A stretch of DNA of 64,000 nt from Thalassobaculum fulvum (GCF_014652915.1 NZ_BMZS01000003.1:62001-126000); one strand, 5' to 3'; counted from the first letter of the stretch, positions 33,298-41,467 are shown. Program-made: numbers and translations. Notes: a model not told the origin generated them from the sequence alone.

Positions 33298-34212
33298 ATG
33301 GCGTCGACCCCCGAGGAACTGAAGCGACAGGTCGGATCCGGACTGCTGTCGTTCCCGGTCACCGACTTCGCCCCGGACCTGTCGTTCGACCGCGACGGTT
33401 ACGCGGCCCGGTTGGACTGGCTCGGCGGATACGGGGCGGCCGCGCTGTTCGCGGCCGGCGGCACCGGCGAGATGTTCTCGATCACGCCGGGCGAGTACCC
33501 GGCGATCGTCGAGACCGCGGTGTCGGTCTGCCGCGGCCGGACCCCGATCATCGCCGGCGTCGGTTACGGTACCCGGCTGGCGGTGGAGATGGCCCAGGCC
33601 GCCGAGCGCGCCGGCGCCGACGGCCTGCTGGTGCTGCCGCAGTATCTGATCGCCGCCGAGCAGGAGGGCCTGTTCCGGCACATCAAGGCGATCTGCGACG
33701 CCGTCGCGATCGGCGTGATCGTCTACAACCGCGACAATTGCCTGTTCGCCGCCGAGACGGTGGCACGGCTGGCCGAGGCCTGCCCGAACCTGATCGGCTA
33801 CAAGGACGGCGCCGGCGACATCGAGCGGATGGTGCGCGTCCGCCAGCGGCTCGGCGACCGGCTGGTCTATGTCGGCGGGCTGCCGACCGCGGAGGTCTAC
33901 GCCGAGGCCTACGACGCCATGGGCGTGACGACCTACTCGTCGGCGGTGTTCAACTTCATCCCGGAGACCGCGCTGGCGTTCTACGGCGCGCTGCGCGGGG
34001 GCGACACCGCGACCGTCCGCCGGCTGCTCGACGACTTCTTCCTGCCGTACATCGCGATCCGCGACGAGGCGCGCGGCTATGCGGTCAGCATCGTCAAGGC
34101 GGGCGCGAAGCTCGTCGGGCGCGATGCCGGTCCGGTTCGACCGCCGCTGATCGACCTGAACGACGACCAGATGCGGCGGCTGGGCGATCTGATCCGGTCG
34201 CTGGCGGCCTGA
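33298..34212 (+). CDS. kdgD: 5-dehydro-4-deoxyglucarate dehydratase
   Basis: A 304-residue class I aldolase-fold enzyme of the DHDPS superfamily. It begins VGSGLLSFPVTDFAPDLSFD, typical of KdgD, and has GGTGEMFSITPGEY (residues 54-67), Tyr143 in IVYNRDN and the Schiff-base Lys169 in LIGYKDGAGD. KdgD converts 5-keto-4-deoxy-glucarate to 2-oxoglutarate semialdehyde, water and CO2, feeding the TCA cycle. Neighbouring udh and TRAP genes place it in the oxidative uronate route. The aldarate dehydratase (garD/gudD), lactonase and semialdehyde dehydrogenase needed to complete the route are not in this window. GGAG precedes ATG 33298. Confidence 0.88.
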   Translation: MASTPEELKRQVGSGLLSFPVTDFAPDLSFDRDGYAARLDWLGGYGAAALFAAGGTGEMFSITPGEYPAIVETAVSVCRGRTPIIAGVGYGTRLAVEMAQAAERAGADGLLVLPQYLIAAEQEGLFRHIKAICDAVAIGVIVYNRDNCLFAAETVARLAEACPNLIGYKDGAGDIERMVRVRQRLGDRLVYVGGLPTAEVYAEAYDAMGVTTYSSAVFNFIPETALAFYGALRGGDTATVRRLLDDFFLPYIAIRDEARGYAVSIVKAGAKLVGRDAGPVRPPLIDLNDDQMRRLGDLIRSLAA

Positions 34213-34253
34213 GCGGTCGACGCCGGATCCGGGCAACGGGGAGGAGAGGGACC

Positions 34254-35228
34254 GTGAACATCTGCATGGTCGGCTACGGTATGATGGGCGTGTGGCACAG
34301 CGACGCGCTGATCGGCCGGGATGCCCGCTTCCACACCCTGGTCGGTCGTCGTCCCGAGGCGGCCCGGGAGTTCGCCGAGCGCTACGGCTACGCCCGATGG
34401 ACGGTCGATCTCGACGAGGCGCTGGCCGATCCCGAAGTCGACGCCGTCATCATCGCCTCGCCGAGCGAGACCCATCCCGAGTTCGCTCTCAAGGCGATCG
34501 CCGCCGGCAAGCCCACGCTGCTGGAGATCCCGCTGGCGATGACCCTGGAGGAGTCGGAAGCGGTGGTGGCTGCCGCCGACGCCCGGGGCGTGCCGTTCGG
34601 GCTGTGCCATCCGATGCGCCTGCAGCCCGAATACGGCCCGATCCGCGAGGCGGCCCTGTCGGGAGCCGACCCGATCCGGCAGATCGCCGGGCGGTTCTAC
34701 ATCCACCGGCTGTCGAACGTCGGGGCGACCGGCTACCACCGGAGCTGGACCGACAACATCCTGTGGCACCACTTCGCGCACTTCGTCGACCTCGGGCTCT
34801 GGCTGCTCGATTTCGAGGGCGAGCTGGCCTACAGCTTCCTCGGCCCGCTGCACCCGCAGACCGGCATCCCGATGGAGTGCATCCTGTCGGTCGAGACCCC
34901 GCGGAACCAGACCCTGCTGGTCTCGGGTTCCTACTGCTCGCGCGAGCGGATCTACGACTCGCTCATCGTGACCGACCGGCAGTCCTACCGCCTGGACATC
35001 CTGCGCAACCGGCTGGTCACCGGCGACGGGCCGGTCGAGGTGGCGCCGGAGAAGGACAACCTCGCCCTGGTCACGCAGGATTTCGTCGCGGCGGTCCGGG
35101 AGGGAAGGCAGCCTGCCGTGCCCGGCCGCTCGGTGCTGCCGGCGATGCGGGTGCTGCACGCGGCGCAGATGCGCTGGGATGCGATACACGGCCGGCAGTC
35201 GCTGCCGGGGCGCCGGCTCTCCGACTAG
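34254..35228 (+). CDS. Gfo/Idh/MocA family oxidoreductase
   Basis: A 324-residue NAD(P)-dependent oxidoreductase. The N-terminal Rossmann domain starts ICMVGYGMMGVWHSDAL, followed by VDAVIIASPSETHPEFALKAIAAGKPTLLEIPLA, where the usual EKP motif is EIP, so the conserved catalytic Lys is replaced by Ile. The C-terminal domain has DNILWHHFAHFVDLGLWLL with the family's metal/substrate histidines. GTG 34254 follows GGGGAGGAGAGGG. It ends the uronate/aldarate gene run and may act on a sugar acid or lactone; the changed EKP motif leaves activity open. Its 3' end overlaps a convergent receiver gene by 4 bp. Confidence 0.82.
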   Translation: MNICMVGYGMMGVWHSDALIGRDARFHTLVGRRPEAAREFAERYGYARWTVDLDEALADPEVDAVIIASPSETHPEFALKAIAAGKPTLLEIPLAMTLEESEAVVAAADARGVPFGLCHPMRLQPEYGPIREAALSGADPIRQIAGRFYIHRLSNVGATGYHRSWTDNILWHHFAHFVDLGLWLLDFEGELAYSFLGPLHPQTGIPMECILSVETPRNQTLLVSGSYCSRERIYDSLIVTDRQSYRLDILRNRLVTGDGPVEVAPEKDNLALVTQDFVAAVREGRQPAVPGRSVLPAMRVLHAAQMRWDAIHGRQSLPGRRLSD

Positions 35229-35617
35229 CCGACGGCGGGGTTCCGCAGCCAGCGCGCCACCGTCTCAAGCCGGAACGGCTTGCTGAGCACCGCGTCGAAG
35301 CCGGCGGCGAAGCAGGCCGGTTCGACCCGGTCGAGCCGGTGGCCGGTAACGCAGAGCAACGGGGCCGCCCACAGGCCGGCCTGGGCCGAGCGGATCTGGC
35401 GGGCCGAACTCAGCCCGTCGCCGTCCGCCATGTCGAAGTCGAGCAGCGTCAGGTCGTAGACCCGGCGGTGCGCGGCGATCGCGCGGCGGACCGCTTCGGC
35501 AGCGGCGTTGCCGGACCCGACGGCCGTCACCGCCAGCCCGATCGACCGCAGCAGGTCGGCATGGACCTCGCGGGTCAGCGCGCAGTCGTCAGCGACCAGA
35601 GCAGTGCGTGGACCCAT
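35225..35617 (-). CDS. Single-domain response regulator (receiver)
   Basis: A 130-residue protein consisting only of a CheY-like receiver: acidic pair ADDCALTRE near residue 10, phospho-acceptor Asp in LTLLDFDMADGDGL near residue 60, conserved Thr in CVTGH, and Lys in LSKPF. It has no output domain and probably acts as a phospho-relay or docking partner. It is divergent from a FixJ-type regulator (112 bp apart), and the two may share a kinase; none is adjacent. Confidence 0.85.
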   Translation of the reverse strand: MGPRTALVADDCALTREVHADLLRSIGLAVTAVGSGNAAAEAVRRAIAAHRRVYDLTLLDFDMADGDGLSSARQIRSAQAGLWAAPLLCVTGHRLDRVEPACFAAGFDAVLSKPFRLETVARWLRNPAVG

Positions 35618-35729
35618 GGCGTCACCGGGCTAGGAATGAGGCACCATCGCCCTTGCCGGCGCTCTCCGGCTATTGGGGACTTCCACAAATCGGAACGTGT
35701 CAGCCCGGGAATTGAATTCTATAGTTCGA

Positions 35730-36440
35730 ATGCCAGAGACAGAGCGGGACAGTCGCGTGATCGCCGAAGCGAACGGAACCGGAGCAGACCTCCCGAAGGA
35801 CGGGCCCTGTGCCTATGTGGTCGACGACATCGAGCTGAACCGCGAGATGCTGGTCGGGCTACTGACGACGGAGGGCCTGCAGGCCCGCAGCTACGCTTCG
35901 GCCCGCCAGTTCCTCGAAGGCTTCGTTCCGGACCGGCCCGGCTGCATCCTGCTGGATTTCCGGATGCCCGGTATGAACGGGCTCGAGCTGCAGGCGGAAC
36001 TGAACCAGCGTGGCGTGGTGCTGCCGGTGGTGATGATCACCGCGCATGCCGACGTGCCGATCGCCATCCAGGCGATGCGCGAAGGCGCCTACGAGTTCAT
36101 CGAGAAGCCGGTCGACAACCAGCATCTGCTGGGCGTCGTGCGGCGCGCCTTCGAGGTCAGTGCCGAGCGCCTGCAGGAGCGGGCCGAGCGCGACAGCGTG
36201 CGGGCCCGCTACGACACGCTCAGCGCCCGCGAACTGCAGGTTCTCGACGCGATGATCGCCGGCCGCCTGAACAAGCAGATCGCCTTCGACCTCGGCATCA
36301 GCCAGCGGACCGTCGAAGTCCACCGGGCCAACGTGATGGAGAAGATGCAGGCCCGCTCGCTCGCCGAGTTGGTCCGCATGACCATCCGGCTCGGCGAAGT
36401 GGTCGGTGGTGGCGGCGGGGGCGAGGATCGCCCCGCCTGA
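35730..36440 (+). CDS. FixJ-type LuxR family response regulator
   Basis: A 236-residue regulator with a receiver domain (CAYVVDDIELNREML near residue 25; phospho-acceptor Asp in GCILLDFRMPGMNGLEL; Thr in MITAH; Lys in EKPVDN) and a C-terminal LuxR helix-turn-helix (TLSARELQVLDAMIAGRLNKQIAFDLGISQRTVEVHRANVMEK). The domain order and the EKPxD motif match the FixJ/TodT type. The start is ATG 35730; there is no clear ribosome binding site, and GTG 35757 is an alternative. It ends in a Gly-rich tail. It is divergent from the receiver-only gene and has no adjacent kinase. Confidence 0.86.
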   Translation: MPETERDSRVIAEANGTGADLPKDGPCAYVVDDIELNREMLVGLLTTEGLQARSYASARQFLEGFVPDRPGCILLDFRMPGMNGLELQAELNQRGVVLPVVMITAHADVPIAIQAMREGAYEFIEKPVDNQHLLGVVRRAFEVSAERLQERAERDSVRARYDTLSARELQVLDAMIAGRLNKQIAFDLGISQRTVEVHRANVMEKMQARSLAELVRMTIRLGEVVGGGGGGEDRPA

Positions 36441-36474
36441 GCGGCCAGCGGCCCGACCGCCCAGCGGGGCGGCC

Positions 36475-37812
36475 TCAGTGTATGGCGCCGGCCGCCGCCA
36501 GGGCGCGGTCGATCAGCGCGTCGTTGGATCCCATATAGCAGGCCGGATCGCGCAGCCGGTCCCAGTCGACCGGTGCACTCGAACGCGCCTGCAGCGCCTC
36601 GACGAGGTGACCGCCGCCGGCGATGACCGCGCGGGCCGCTTCCTTGACCAGCGCCTGGGCGTCCGGCCGCGGCATGTGCTCGGCCAGCGCGAAGGTTGCG
36701 GCCTCGGCCAGGATCAGGCCGTTCTCCGGCCCGAGATTGCCGCGCATGCGGCCGGCCGACACCGCTAGCCGGTCGAGCAGGGCGGTGGTCTTGGCCAGCG
36801 CGGCCCCGGCGGTGACGACCATGGTCGGCAGGGTCGCCCATTCCATCTGCCAGCCGACGCCGCCGCGCTCGTGCTCCTGGATCTGCGCCTGGTGCAGGGT
36901 GCCGAGCAGGCCGGCGTTCAGCCGGGCCGCCGCGACCAGGGCCTCGCCGGTCACCGGGTTGGCCTTCTGCGGCATGGTGCTCGAGCCGCCGCGGCCGCCG
37001 CCGGCGCTCTCGTCGATCTCGCCGACCTCGGTCTGGGCCAGCAGCACGGCGTCCTGACCGAGCTTGCCGAGGGCGCCGGTGACCAGCGACAGCCACGAGC
37101 CGAACTCGGCGACGCTGTCGCGCTGGGCGTGCCAGGGCAGGGGCGGGCAGGTCAGGTCGAGCTCGGCGGCCAGCGCCTCCATCACCGCCACGCCCCGGGT
37201 GTCGAGGGCGGCCAGGGTGCCGGCGGCCCCGCCGAACTGGACGGTCAACAGCCGGTTCCGCATGTCCGGCAGCCGCTCGCGGCAACGGACCAGCGGCAGC
37301 AGCCAGCCGGCACATTTCAGGCCGAACGAGGTCGGCAGCGCCTGCTGGTAGCGGGTGCGCGCCGCCATCACGGTGCCGCGGTGGGCGTCCGCCAGCCGGG
37401 CGAGGCCGGCGATCACCGCGTTCAGCCGGTCGCCGATCAGCGCCAGCCCGCCGCGCAGCTGCAGGACCAGCGCGGTGTCGACGATGTCCTGGCTGGTGGC
37501 GCCCCAATGCACCCATTGGGCGGCGTCGCCACCGACATGGGCGCGGAACTGCCGGACGAACTCGATGACCGGGACGCCGGCCTGCTCGGAGCCGGTTCCG
37601 AGCGCGTCCAGGTCCGCCGAGAAGTCCTCGACCGCCGCGGCGATCCGGTCGGCGGCATGCATCGGCACGAGGTCGAGCTCGGCCTCGGCGATCGCCAGCG
37701 CGGCCTCGACCCGGGCCATCGCGCGGACGCTCGCGGCATCGTCGAACAGGGCGGCGATCTCAGGGTCGCCGAACAGCGGGCCGAGGATCCGGGAGTCGTG
37801 GACGCCGACCAT
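36475..37812 (-). CDS. pcaB: 3-carboxy-cis,cis-muconate cycloisomerase
   Basis: A 445-residue fumarase/aspartase superfamily enzyme that converts 3-carboxy-cis,cis-muconate to 4-carboxymuconolactone in protocatechuate breakdown. Signature loop GGSSTMPQKANPVTGE holds the catalytic Ser; WVHWGATSQDIVDTA and RTRYQQALPTSFGLK are conserved substrate-site segments. ATG 37812 is used because the upstream extension would overlap the preceding gene. It is the last gene of the pca run and lies 5 bp after the BKACE gene, so the two are certainly cotranscribed. Confidence 0.92.
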   Translation of the reverse strand: MVGVHDSRILGPLFGDPEIAALFDDAASVRAMARVEAALAIAEAELDLVPMHAADRIAAAVEDFSADLDALGTGSEQAGVPVIEFVRQFRAHVGGDAAQWVHWGATSQDIVDTALVLQLRGGLALIGDRLNAVIAGLARLADAHRGTVMAARTRYQQALPTSFGLKCAGWLLPLVRCRERLPDMRNRLLTVQFGGAAGTLAALDTRGVAVMEALAAELDLTCPPLPWHAQRDSVAEFGSWLSLVTGALGKLGQDAVLLAQTEVGEIDESAGGGRGGSSTMPQKANPVTGEALVAAARLNAGLLGTLHQAQIQEHERGGVGWQMEWATLPTMVVTAGAALAKTTALLDRLAVSAGRMRGNLGPENGLILAEAATFALAEHMPRPDAQALVKEAARAVIAGGGHLVEALQARSSAPVDWDRLRDPACYMGSNDALIDRALAAAGAIH

Positions 37813-37817
37813 AGCGG

Positions 37818-38651
37818 TCAGGCCGCCGCCGGCAGCGACAGCAGGGACCGGGCCTCGGCGACGGTGGCCGGCCGACGGTCGTATTCCGGGCACAGCTCGA
37901 CCACCCGGCGGACCAGGGCGGCGTTCGACGGCGCCAGGGTGCTGCGGTCGAGCCGGACGTTGTCCTCGAGCCCGGTACGGCAGTGCCCGCCGAGCTCCAG
38001 CGACCAGCGGTTCAGGGTGATCTGGTCCTTGCCGATACCCGCACCGGTCCAGGTGGCGTCGGGCGCCAGCCGCTTCAGGGTCGCGACGTAGAACTCGAAG
38101 GTCGGCCGGTCGACCGGCATGGCGTTCTTCACGCCCATCACGAACTGCACGTGCAGGGGGCCTTTGATGCGACCCGCTTCGGCCATCTTTGCGGCCTGAA
38201 AAATCATTGATAGATCAAAAGCTTCTATTTCCGGCTTGATGTCGTGCTTGAGCATCTCGTCGGCCAGCCAGTCGACCAGGTCCGGGGCGTTCTCGTAGAC
38301 CCGGGTCGGGAAGTTGACGGAGCCGGTCGACAGCGACGCCATGTCCGGGCGAAGCGGCAGCATGCCGCCGCGCTCGCGGCCGGCCCCCGAGCGTCCGCCG
38401 GTGGAGAGCTGGATGATCATGCCGGGGCAGTGCCTGCGCAGCCCCTCCACCAGCCGCCCGAAGCGCTCGGGGTCGGCGGTCGGGGTGCCGTCGTCGTTGC
38501 GGACGTGGCAGTGCGCCAGGGTGGCGCCGGCCTCGAACGCCTCCTGGGTCGACTCGACCTGCTCGGCGACCGTGATCGGCACCGCCGGGTTGTCGGCCTT
38601 GGTCGGCAGCGAGCCGGTGATGGCGACGGTGATGATGCAGGGGCTGGCCAT
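37818..38651 (-). CDS. Beta-keto acid cleavage enzyme (BKACE, DUF849) inserted in the pca operon
   Basis: A 278-residue TIM-barrel zinc enzyme of the 3-keto-5-aminohexanoate cleavage (Kce/BKACE) family. It begins CIITVAITGSLPTKADNPAVP, has AHCHVRNDDGTP (zinc-binding His pair) near residues 46-57, IIQLSTGG near 80-87, and PEIEAFDLSMI with the conserved E-x-FD segment. Family members condense a beta-keto acid with acetyl-CoA to give acetoacetate and a new acyl-CoA. It lies between pcaG and pcaB. With 3-oxoadipate, the pathway intermediate, the products would be succinyl-CoA and acetoacetate, bypassing PcaIJ and PcaF, neither of which is here. Codons in 38197-38230 are strikingly AT-rich. Family call firm, substrate inferred. 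Confidence 0.85.
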   Translation of the reverse strand: MASPCIITVAITGSLPTKADNPAVPITVAEQVESTQEAFEAGATLAHCHVRNDDGTPTADPERFGRLVEGLRRHCPGMIIQLSTGGRSGAGRERGGMLPLRPDMASLSTGSVNFPTRVYENAPDLVDWLADEMLKHDIKPEIEAFDLSMIFQAAKMAEAGRIKGPLHVQFVMGVKNAMPVDRPTFEFYVATLKRLAPDATWTGAGIGKDQITLNRWSLELGGHCRTGLEDNVRLDRSTLAPSNAALVRRVVELCPEYDRRPATVAEARSLLSLPAAA

Positions 38652-38702
38652 GGCGTGGGTCCTTAGCCGGAGTGGTGACGGTCCTGTCGCCGCGAGCGGC
38701 GG

Positions 38703-38844
38703 GTGGGTTCCGGCTCGGCCGCGCCGAGGGCGGCGCGTCCGTCCGGAATGACGAGAGGTGAAGAAGCGTGACGCGCGAGCGCTCACTCTTCCTTGCCGTC
38801 ATTCCGGACCGACCCGCCTCAGGCGGGGCGGATCCGGAACCTAC
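38703..38844. repeat. Nested inverted repeat, copy C
   Basis: Left outer arm GTGGGTTCCGGCTCGG (from 38703), right arm GATCCGGAACCTAC (to 38844, partly degenerate); inner arms GTCCGGAATGACG (38741-38753) and GTCATTCCGGAC (38799-38810). Here the element lies between pcaG and the BKACE gene, two genes on the same strand, so it splits the pca operon into pcaDCHG and BKACE-pcaB and may lower read-through. Confidence 0.8.
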
Positions 38845-38883
38845 GGAGCGACGGGCATAGCCTGTCGCGCATCCTCCGCGGTG

Positions 38884-39480
38884 TCACGCGTCGAAGAACA
38901 CCGTCTCCGCGTCGCCCTGCATGTGGATGTCGAACCGGTACACCACACCGCCCGGGCCTTCCTGACGCTGGGCGATCAGGGTGTCGCGGCGGTCGGCCGG
39001 GACCGACGACAGCACGGGATCCTCGGCGTTGGCCGCGGCCTCGTCGGAGAAGTACAGCCGGGTGAAGGCGTGAACCAGCATGCCGCGCATGAACACGGTG
39101 ACGTTGATGTGCGGCGCCTGGCCGTCGCCGGACGCGCCCGGCTTCACCGTGTCGAAGATGAAGCGGTTGTCCGGGTCGGTGCCGGTGCCGAACCGCCCGA
39201 AGCCGCGGAAGTCGGCGTTCGATCCGCGCGGGTCGGCCGGGTGGGCGTAGCGGCCCTTGGCGTCGGCCTGCCAGATCTCGATCATGGCGTCGGAGATGGC
39301 GGCGCCGGCGCCGTCGTAGACCTTGCCCTCGATCCGGATGCGCTGGCCCTCGGCGTCCTCGCTGGCCAGCCGGCCGCTGGCGATCTCCTTCAGCGGATAG
39401 CCGTACTGCTCGGGCGTCAGGCCGTAGGCGAAGTACGGGCCGACGGTCTGGGACGGGGTCTGTCCAAAGTTCTCGGCCAT
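38884..39480 (-). CDS. pcaG: Protocatechuate 3,4-dioxygenase, alpha subunit
   Basis: A 198-residue intradiol dioxygenase subunit. It begins with the alpha-subunit pattern TPSQTVGPYFAYGL, and contains DAMIEIWQADAKGRYAHP, RGFGRFGT and APHINVTVFMRGMLVHAFTRLYF. The alpha subunit lacks the full set of iron ligands and pairs with PcaH to form the non-haem Fe(III) enzyme that opens protocatechuate to 3-carboxy-cis,cis-muconate in the cytoplasm. It follows pcaH by 3 bp. Confidence 0.93.
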   Translation of the reverse strand: MAENFGQTPSQTVGPYFAYGLTPEQYGYPLKEIASGRLASEDAEGQRIRIEGKVYDGAGAAISDAMIEIWQADAKGRYAHPADPRGSNADFRGFGRFGTGTDPDNRFIFDTVKPGASGDGQAPHINVTVFMRGMLVHAFTRLYFSDEAAANAEDPVLSSVPADRRDTLIAQRQEGPGGVVYRFDIHMQGDAETVFFDA

Positions 39481-39483
39481 CGG

Positions 39484-40191
39484 TCAGCTCTCCATCGGGG
39501 TGGCGGTGGCGCCGCGCAGGACGATGTCGAAGACGTAGCCGAGCGCGAACTCCGGCTCGGTGACATCGATCGAGAACTTCGAGATCAGCCGGTCGCGGGC
39601 CTTCTCCGGGGTGCCCAGGAAGATCGGGTCGAGCGCCAGCAGCGGATCGCCCGGGAAGTACATCTGGGTCACCAGCCGGGTCAGGTAGCTCGGCCCGAAC
39701 AGCGAGAAGTGGATGTGGTTCGGCCGCCAGGCGTTCGGGTGGTTGCCCCACGGATAGGCACCCGGCTTCACGGTGTAGAACCGGTACCGACCCTCGGAGT
39801 CGGTGACGCAGCGGCCGCCGCCGAAGAAGTTCGGATCGAGCGGGGCGTCGTGCTGGTCGACCTTGTGGATGTAGCGGCCGGCGGCGTTGGCCTGCCAGAC
39901 CTCGACCAGGGTGTTCGGCACCGGCCGGCCGCGCTCGTCCATCACCCGGCCGGTGACGATGATGCGCTCGCCCAGCGGCTCGCCGTTCTTGGCGCCGTTC
40001 TTGGTCAGGTCGGCGTCGAGCTTGCCGATGGTCTCGTGGCCGTAGACCGGGCCGGTCAGCTCGCTCAGCGTCGCCTTGAGCGGGACCAGCGGCCTGGTCG
40101 GGCCGCGCAGTGGCGTCGACTTGTAGTCGGCGTAGATGTACGGGGGATGGCTGCCCCAGTCGCGCGGCGTGTAGCCCGTCGGGTCGGTCAT
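39484..40191 (-). CDS. pcaH: Protocatechuate 3,4-dioxygenase, beta subunit
   Basis: A 235-residue iron-bearing subunit. Tyr107 (GRYIHK), Tyr146 (GAYPWGN), His159 and His161 (PNHIHFSLFG) have exactly the 39-13-2 spacing of the four Fe(III) ligands in characterised PcaH. The N-terminal YTPRDWGSHPPY and the RFYTVKPG segment are also typical. ATG 40191 overlaps the pcaC stop by 4 bp (ATGA), indicating coupled translation; the frame remains open upstream but that part is a shadow of pcaC. Confidence 0.94.
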   Translation of the reverse strand: MTDPTGYTPRDWGSHPPYIYADYKSTPLRGPTRPLVPLKATLSELTGPVYGHETIGKLDADLTKNGAKNGEPLGERIIVTGRVMDERGRPVPNTLVEVWQANAAGRYIHKVDQHDAPLDPNFFGGGRCVTDSEGRYRFYTVKPGAYPWGNHPNAWRPNHIHFSLFGPSYLTRLVTQMYFPGDPLLALDPIFLGTPEKARDRLISKFSIDVTEPEFALGYVFDIVLRGATATPMES

Positions 40192-40583
40192 TGCTCGGTT
40201 CCTCCCTCTGCGTCCAGTTCCTGATAGACGCCCTTTGCCAGTCCGTAGGCGCGGTTGGCGGCCGGCACGCCGGCATAGACCGCGACGTGGAACAGCGCCT
40301 CCTTGATCTCGTCGCGGGTCGCCCCGGTGTTGCGGGCGGCGCGGATGTGCATGACGAACTCCTCCCAGTGCCCGAGGCTCGCCAGGATCACCAGGGTGAG
40401 CAGGCTGCGGGTCGGCCGCGACAGGCCGGGCCGGGTCCAAACCGATCCCCACGCGCCCTCGGTGATGAAGCGCTGGAAGTCGGCGTCGAACTCGGTTTTG
40501 CGGGCCTCGGCGCGATCGACATGGGCGTCGCCGAGCACCGCGCGCCGGACCTTCATGCCGGCCTTATATCGGTCCTCAGACAA
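40188..40583 (-). CDS. pcaC: 4-carboxymuconolactone decarboxylase
   Basis: A 131-residue all-helical enzyme of the CMD/AhpD-like fold that decarboxylates 4-carboxymuconolactone to 3-oxoadipate enol-lactone. It begins RYKAGMKVRRAVLGDAHVDRA, the hallmark PcaC start, and has WTRPGLSRPTRSLLTLVILASLGHWEEFVMHIRAA and GVPAANRAY. It overlaps pcaD by 8 bp and pcaH by 4 bp, so the pcaDCH genes are tightly coupled. It is separate from PcaD here, not fused as in some actinobacteria. Confidence 0.94.
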   Translation of the reverse strand: MSEDRYKAGMKVRRAVLGDAHVDRAEARKTEFDADFQRFITEGAWGSVWTRPGLSRPTRSLLTLVILASLGHWEEFVMHIRAARNTGATRDEIKEALFHVAVYAGVPAANRAYGLAKGVYQELDAEGGTEQ

Positions 40584-41370
40584 GGCCGTTCTCCCGGAAG
40601 AAGCCGAGCATGTGCCCGACCAGCGCGTCCGGCTGCTCGACGCAGGGCAGGTGGCCGGCGTCCGGGATCTCGCGGTAGATCGCGCCCGGGATGCCGGCCG
40701 CCAGGGCCCTGACCGTCTCCGGGGTGGTGGCGCCGTCGTCGGCCCCGCACACCGCCAGGGTCGGAACCGCGATGCGGGCGGCGTCGGCGGTCAGGTCGGC
40801 GTCGCGGATCGCCGCGCAGGCCCAGGCGTAGCCCTCGGCCGGGGTGCGCACCAGCATGTTGCGCCACAGCGCCAGCTCGTCGGGACGGGTCGCGCGGAAC
40901 ACCGGCGCGAACCAGCGCTCCATCACGGCGTCGGCGAGGCCCTCGAGCCCGCCCTTCGCGATCGCGTCGATACGCGCCTGCCACATCTCCGGCGTCCCGA
41001 TCTTCGCCGCAGTGTCGCACAGCACCAGGGCGCGGACCCGTGACGGGTTGTCGCGCACCAGCTGCTGGGCGATCAGCCCGCCGATCGACAGGCCGCAGAC
41101 CAGCGCGGACTCGATCCCGAGATGGTCGAGCAGGGCCTCCAGGTCGGCGCCGAGGCGGGCCATGTCGAACGGCGCCGTGCCGAGGTCGCTGAGACCGTGG
41201 CCGCGCTTGTCGTAGCGCACGGTGCGGAACCGCCCGCCGAGCTGTGCCAGCACCCGGTCCCAGATCCGGAAATCGGTGCCGAGCGAGTTCGCGAACACCA
41301 GCACGGGCGCGCCTTCCGGCCCGTCCACCGCGTAGTGCATCGGCGTTCCGTCGATGGTCACTGCCTGCAT
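40576..41370 (-). CDS. pcaD: 3-oxoadipate enol-lactonase
   Basis: A 264-residue alpha/beta hydrolase that opens 3-oxoadipate enol-lactone to 3-oxoadipate. The nucleophile elbow is CGLSIGG (Ser near residue 94), the acid lies in VCGADDGATTPE, and the catalytic His in IPDAGHLPCVEQP; FANSLGTDFRIWD and RYDKRGHGLSD near the N terminus are typical of PcaD. It is the first gene of the pca operon, transcribed away from pcaQ with 128 bp between start codons. Confidence 0.92.
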   Translation of the reverse strand: MQAVTIDGTPMHYAVDGPEGAPVLVFANSLGTDFRIWDRVLAQLGGRFRTVRYDKRGHGLSDLGTAPFDMARLGADLEALLDHLGIESALVCGLSIGGLIAQQLVRDNPSRVRALVLCDTAAKIGTPEMWQARIDAIAKGGLEGLADAVMERWFAPVFRATRPDELALWRNMLVRTPAEGYAWACAAIRDADLTADAARIAVPTLAVCGADDGATTPETVRALAAGIPGAIYREIPDAGHLPCVEQPDALVGHMLGFFRENGLV

Positions 41371-41424
41371 GCCGCCTCGCTCCCTCGCGTGATTTTATCG
41401 GTTGGCGGCCATGCTGTGCCGGCC

Positions 41425-41467
41425 CATAAGTTATGTAAAATGAGATTTCAGCCGCGTTGTTATAACC
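41425..41467. promoter_or_regulatory. pcaD-pcaQ divergent control region
   Basis: A low-G+C patch in the 128-bp gap. It holds the perfect palindrome CATAA-G-TTATG (41425-41435) and ATAACC (41462-41467), which equals the left half of the PcaQ site as I recall it from Sinorhizobium (ATAACC-N4-GGTTAA). The right half is not conserved here. Position between divergent pcaD and pcaQ fits a LysR-type binding region with promoter elements. Confidence 0.5.

Noticed and set aside
33298-34212. Naming the enzyme dihydrodipicolinate synthase (dapA)
   Set aside because: The N-terminal VGSGLLSFPVT and the uronate gene context indicate KdgD; no lysine genes are near.
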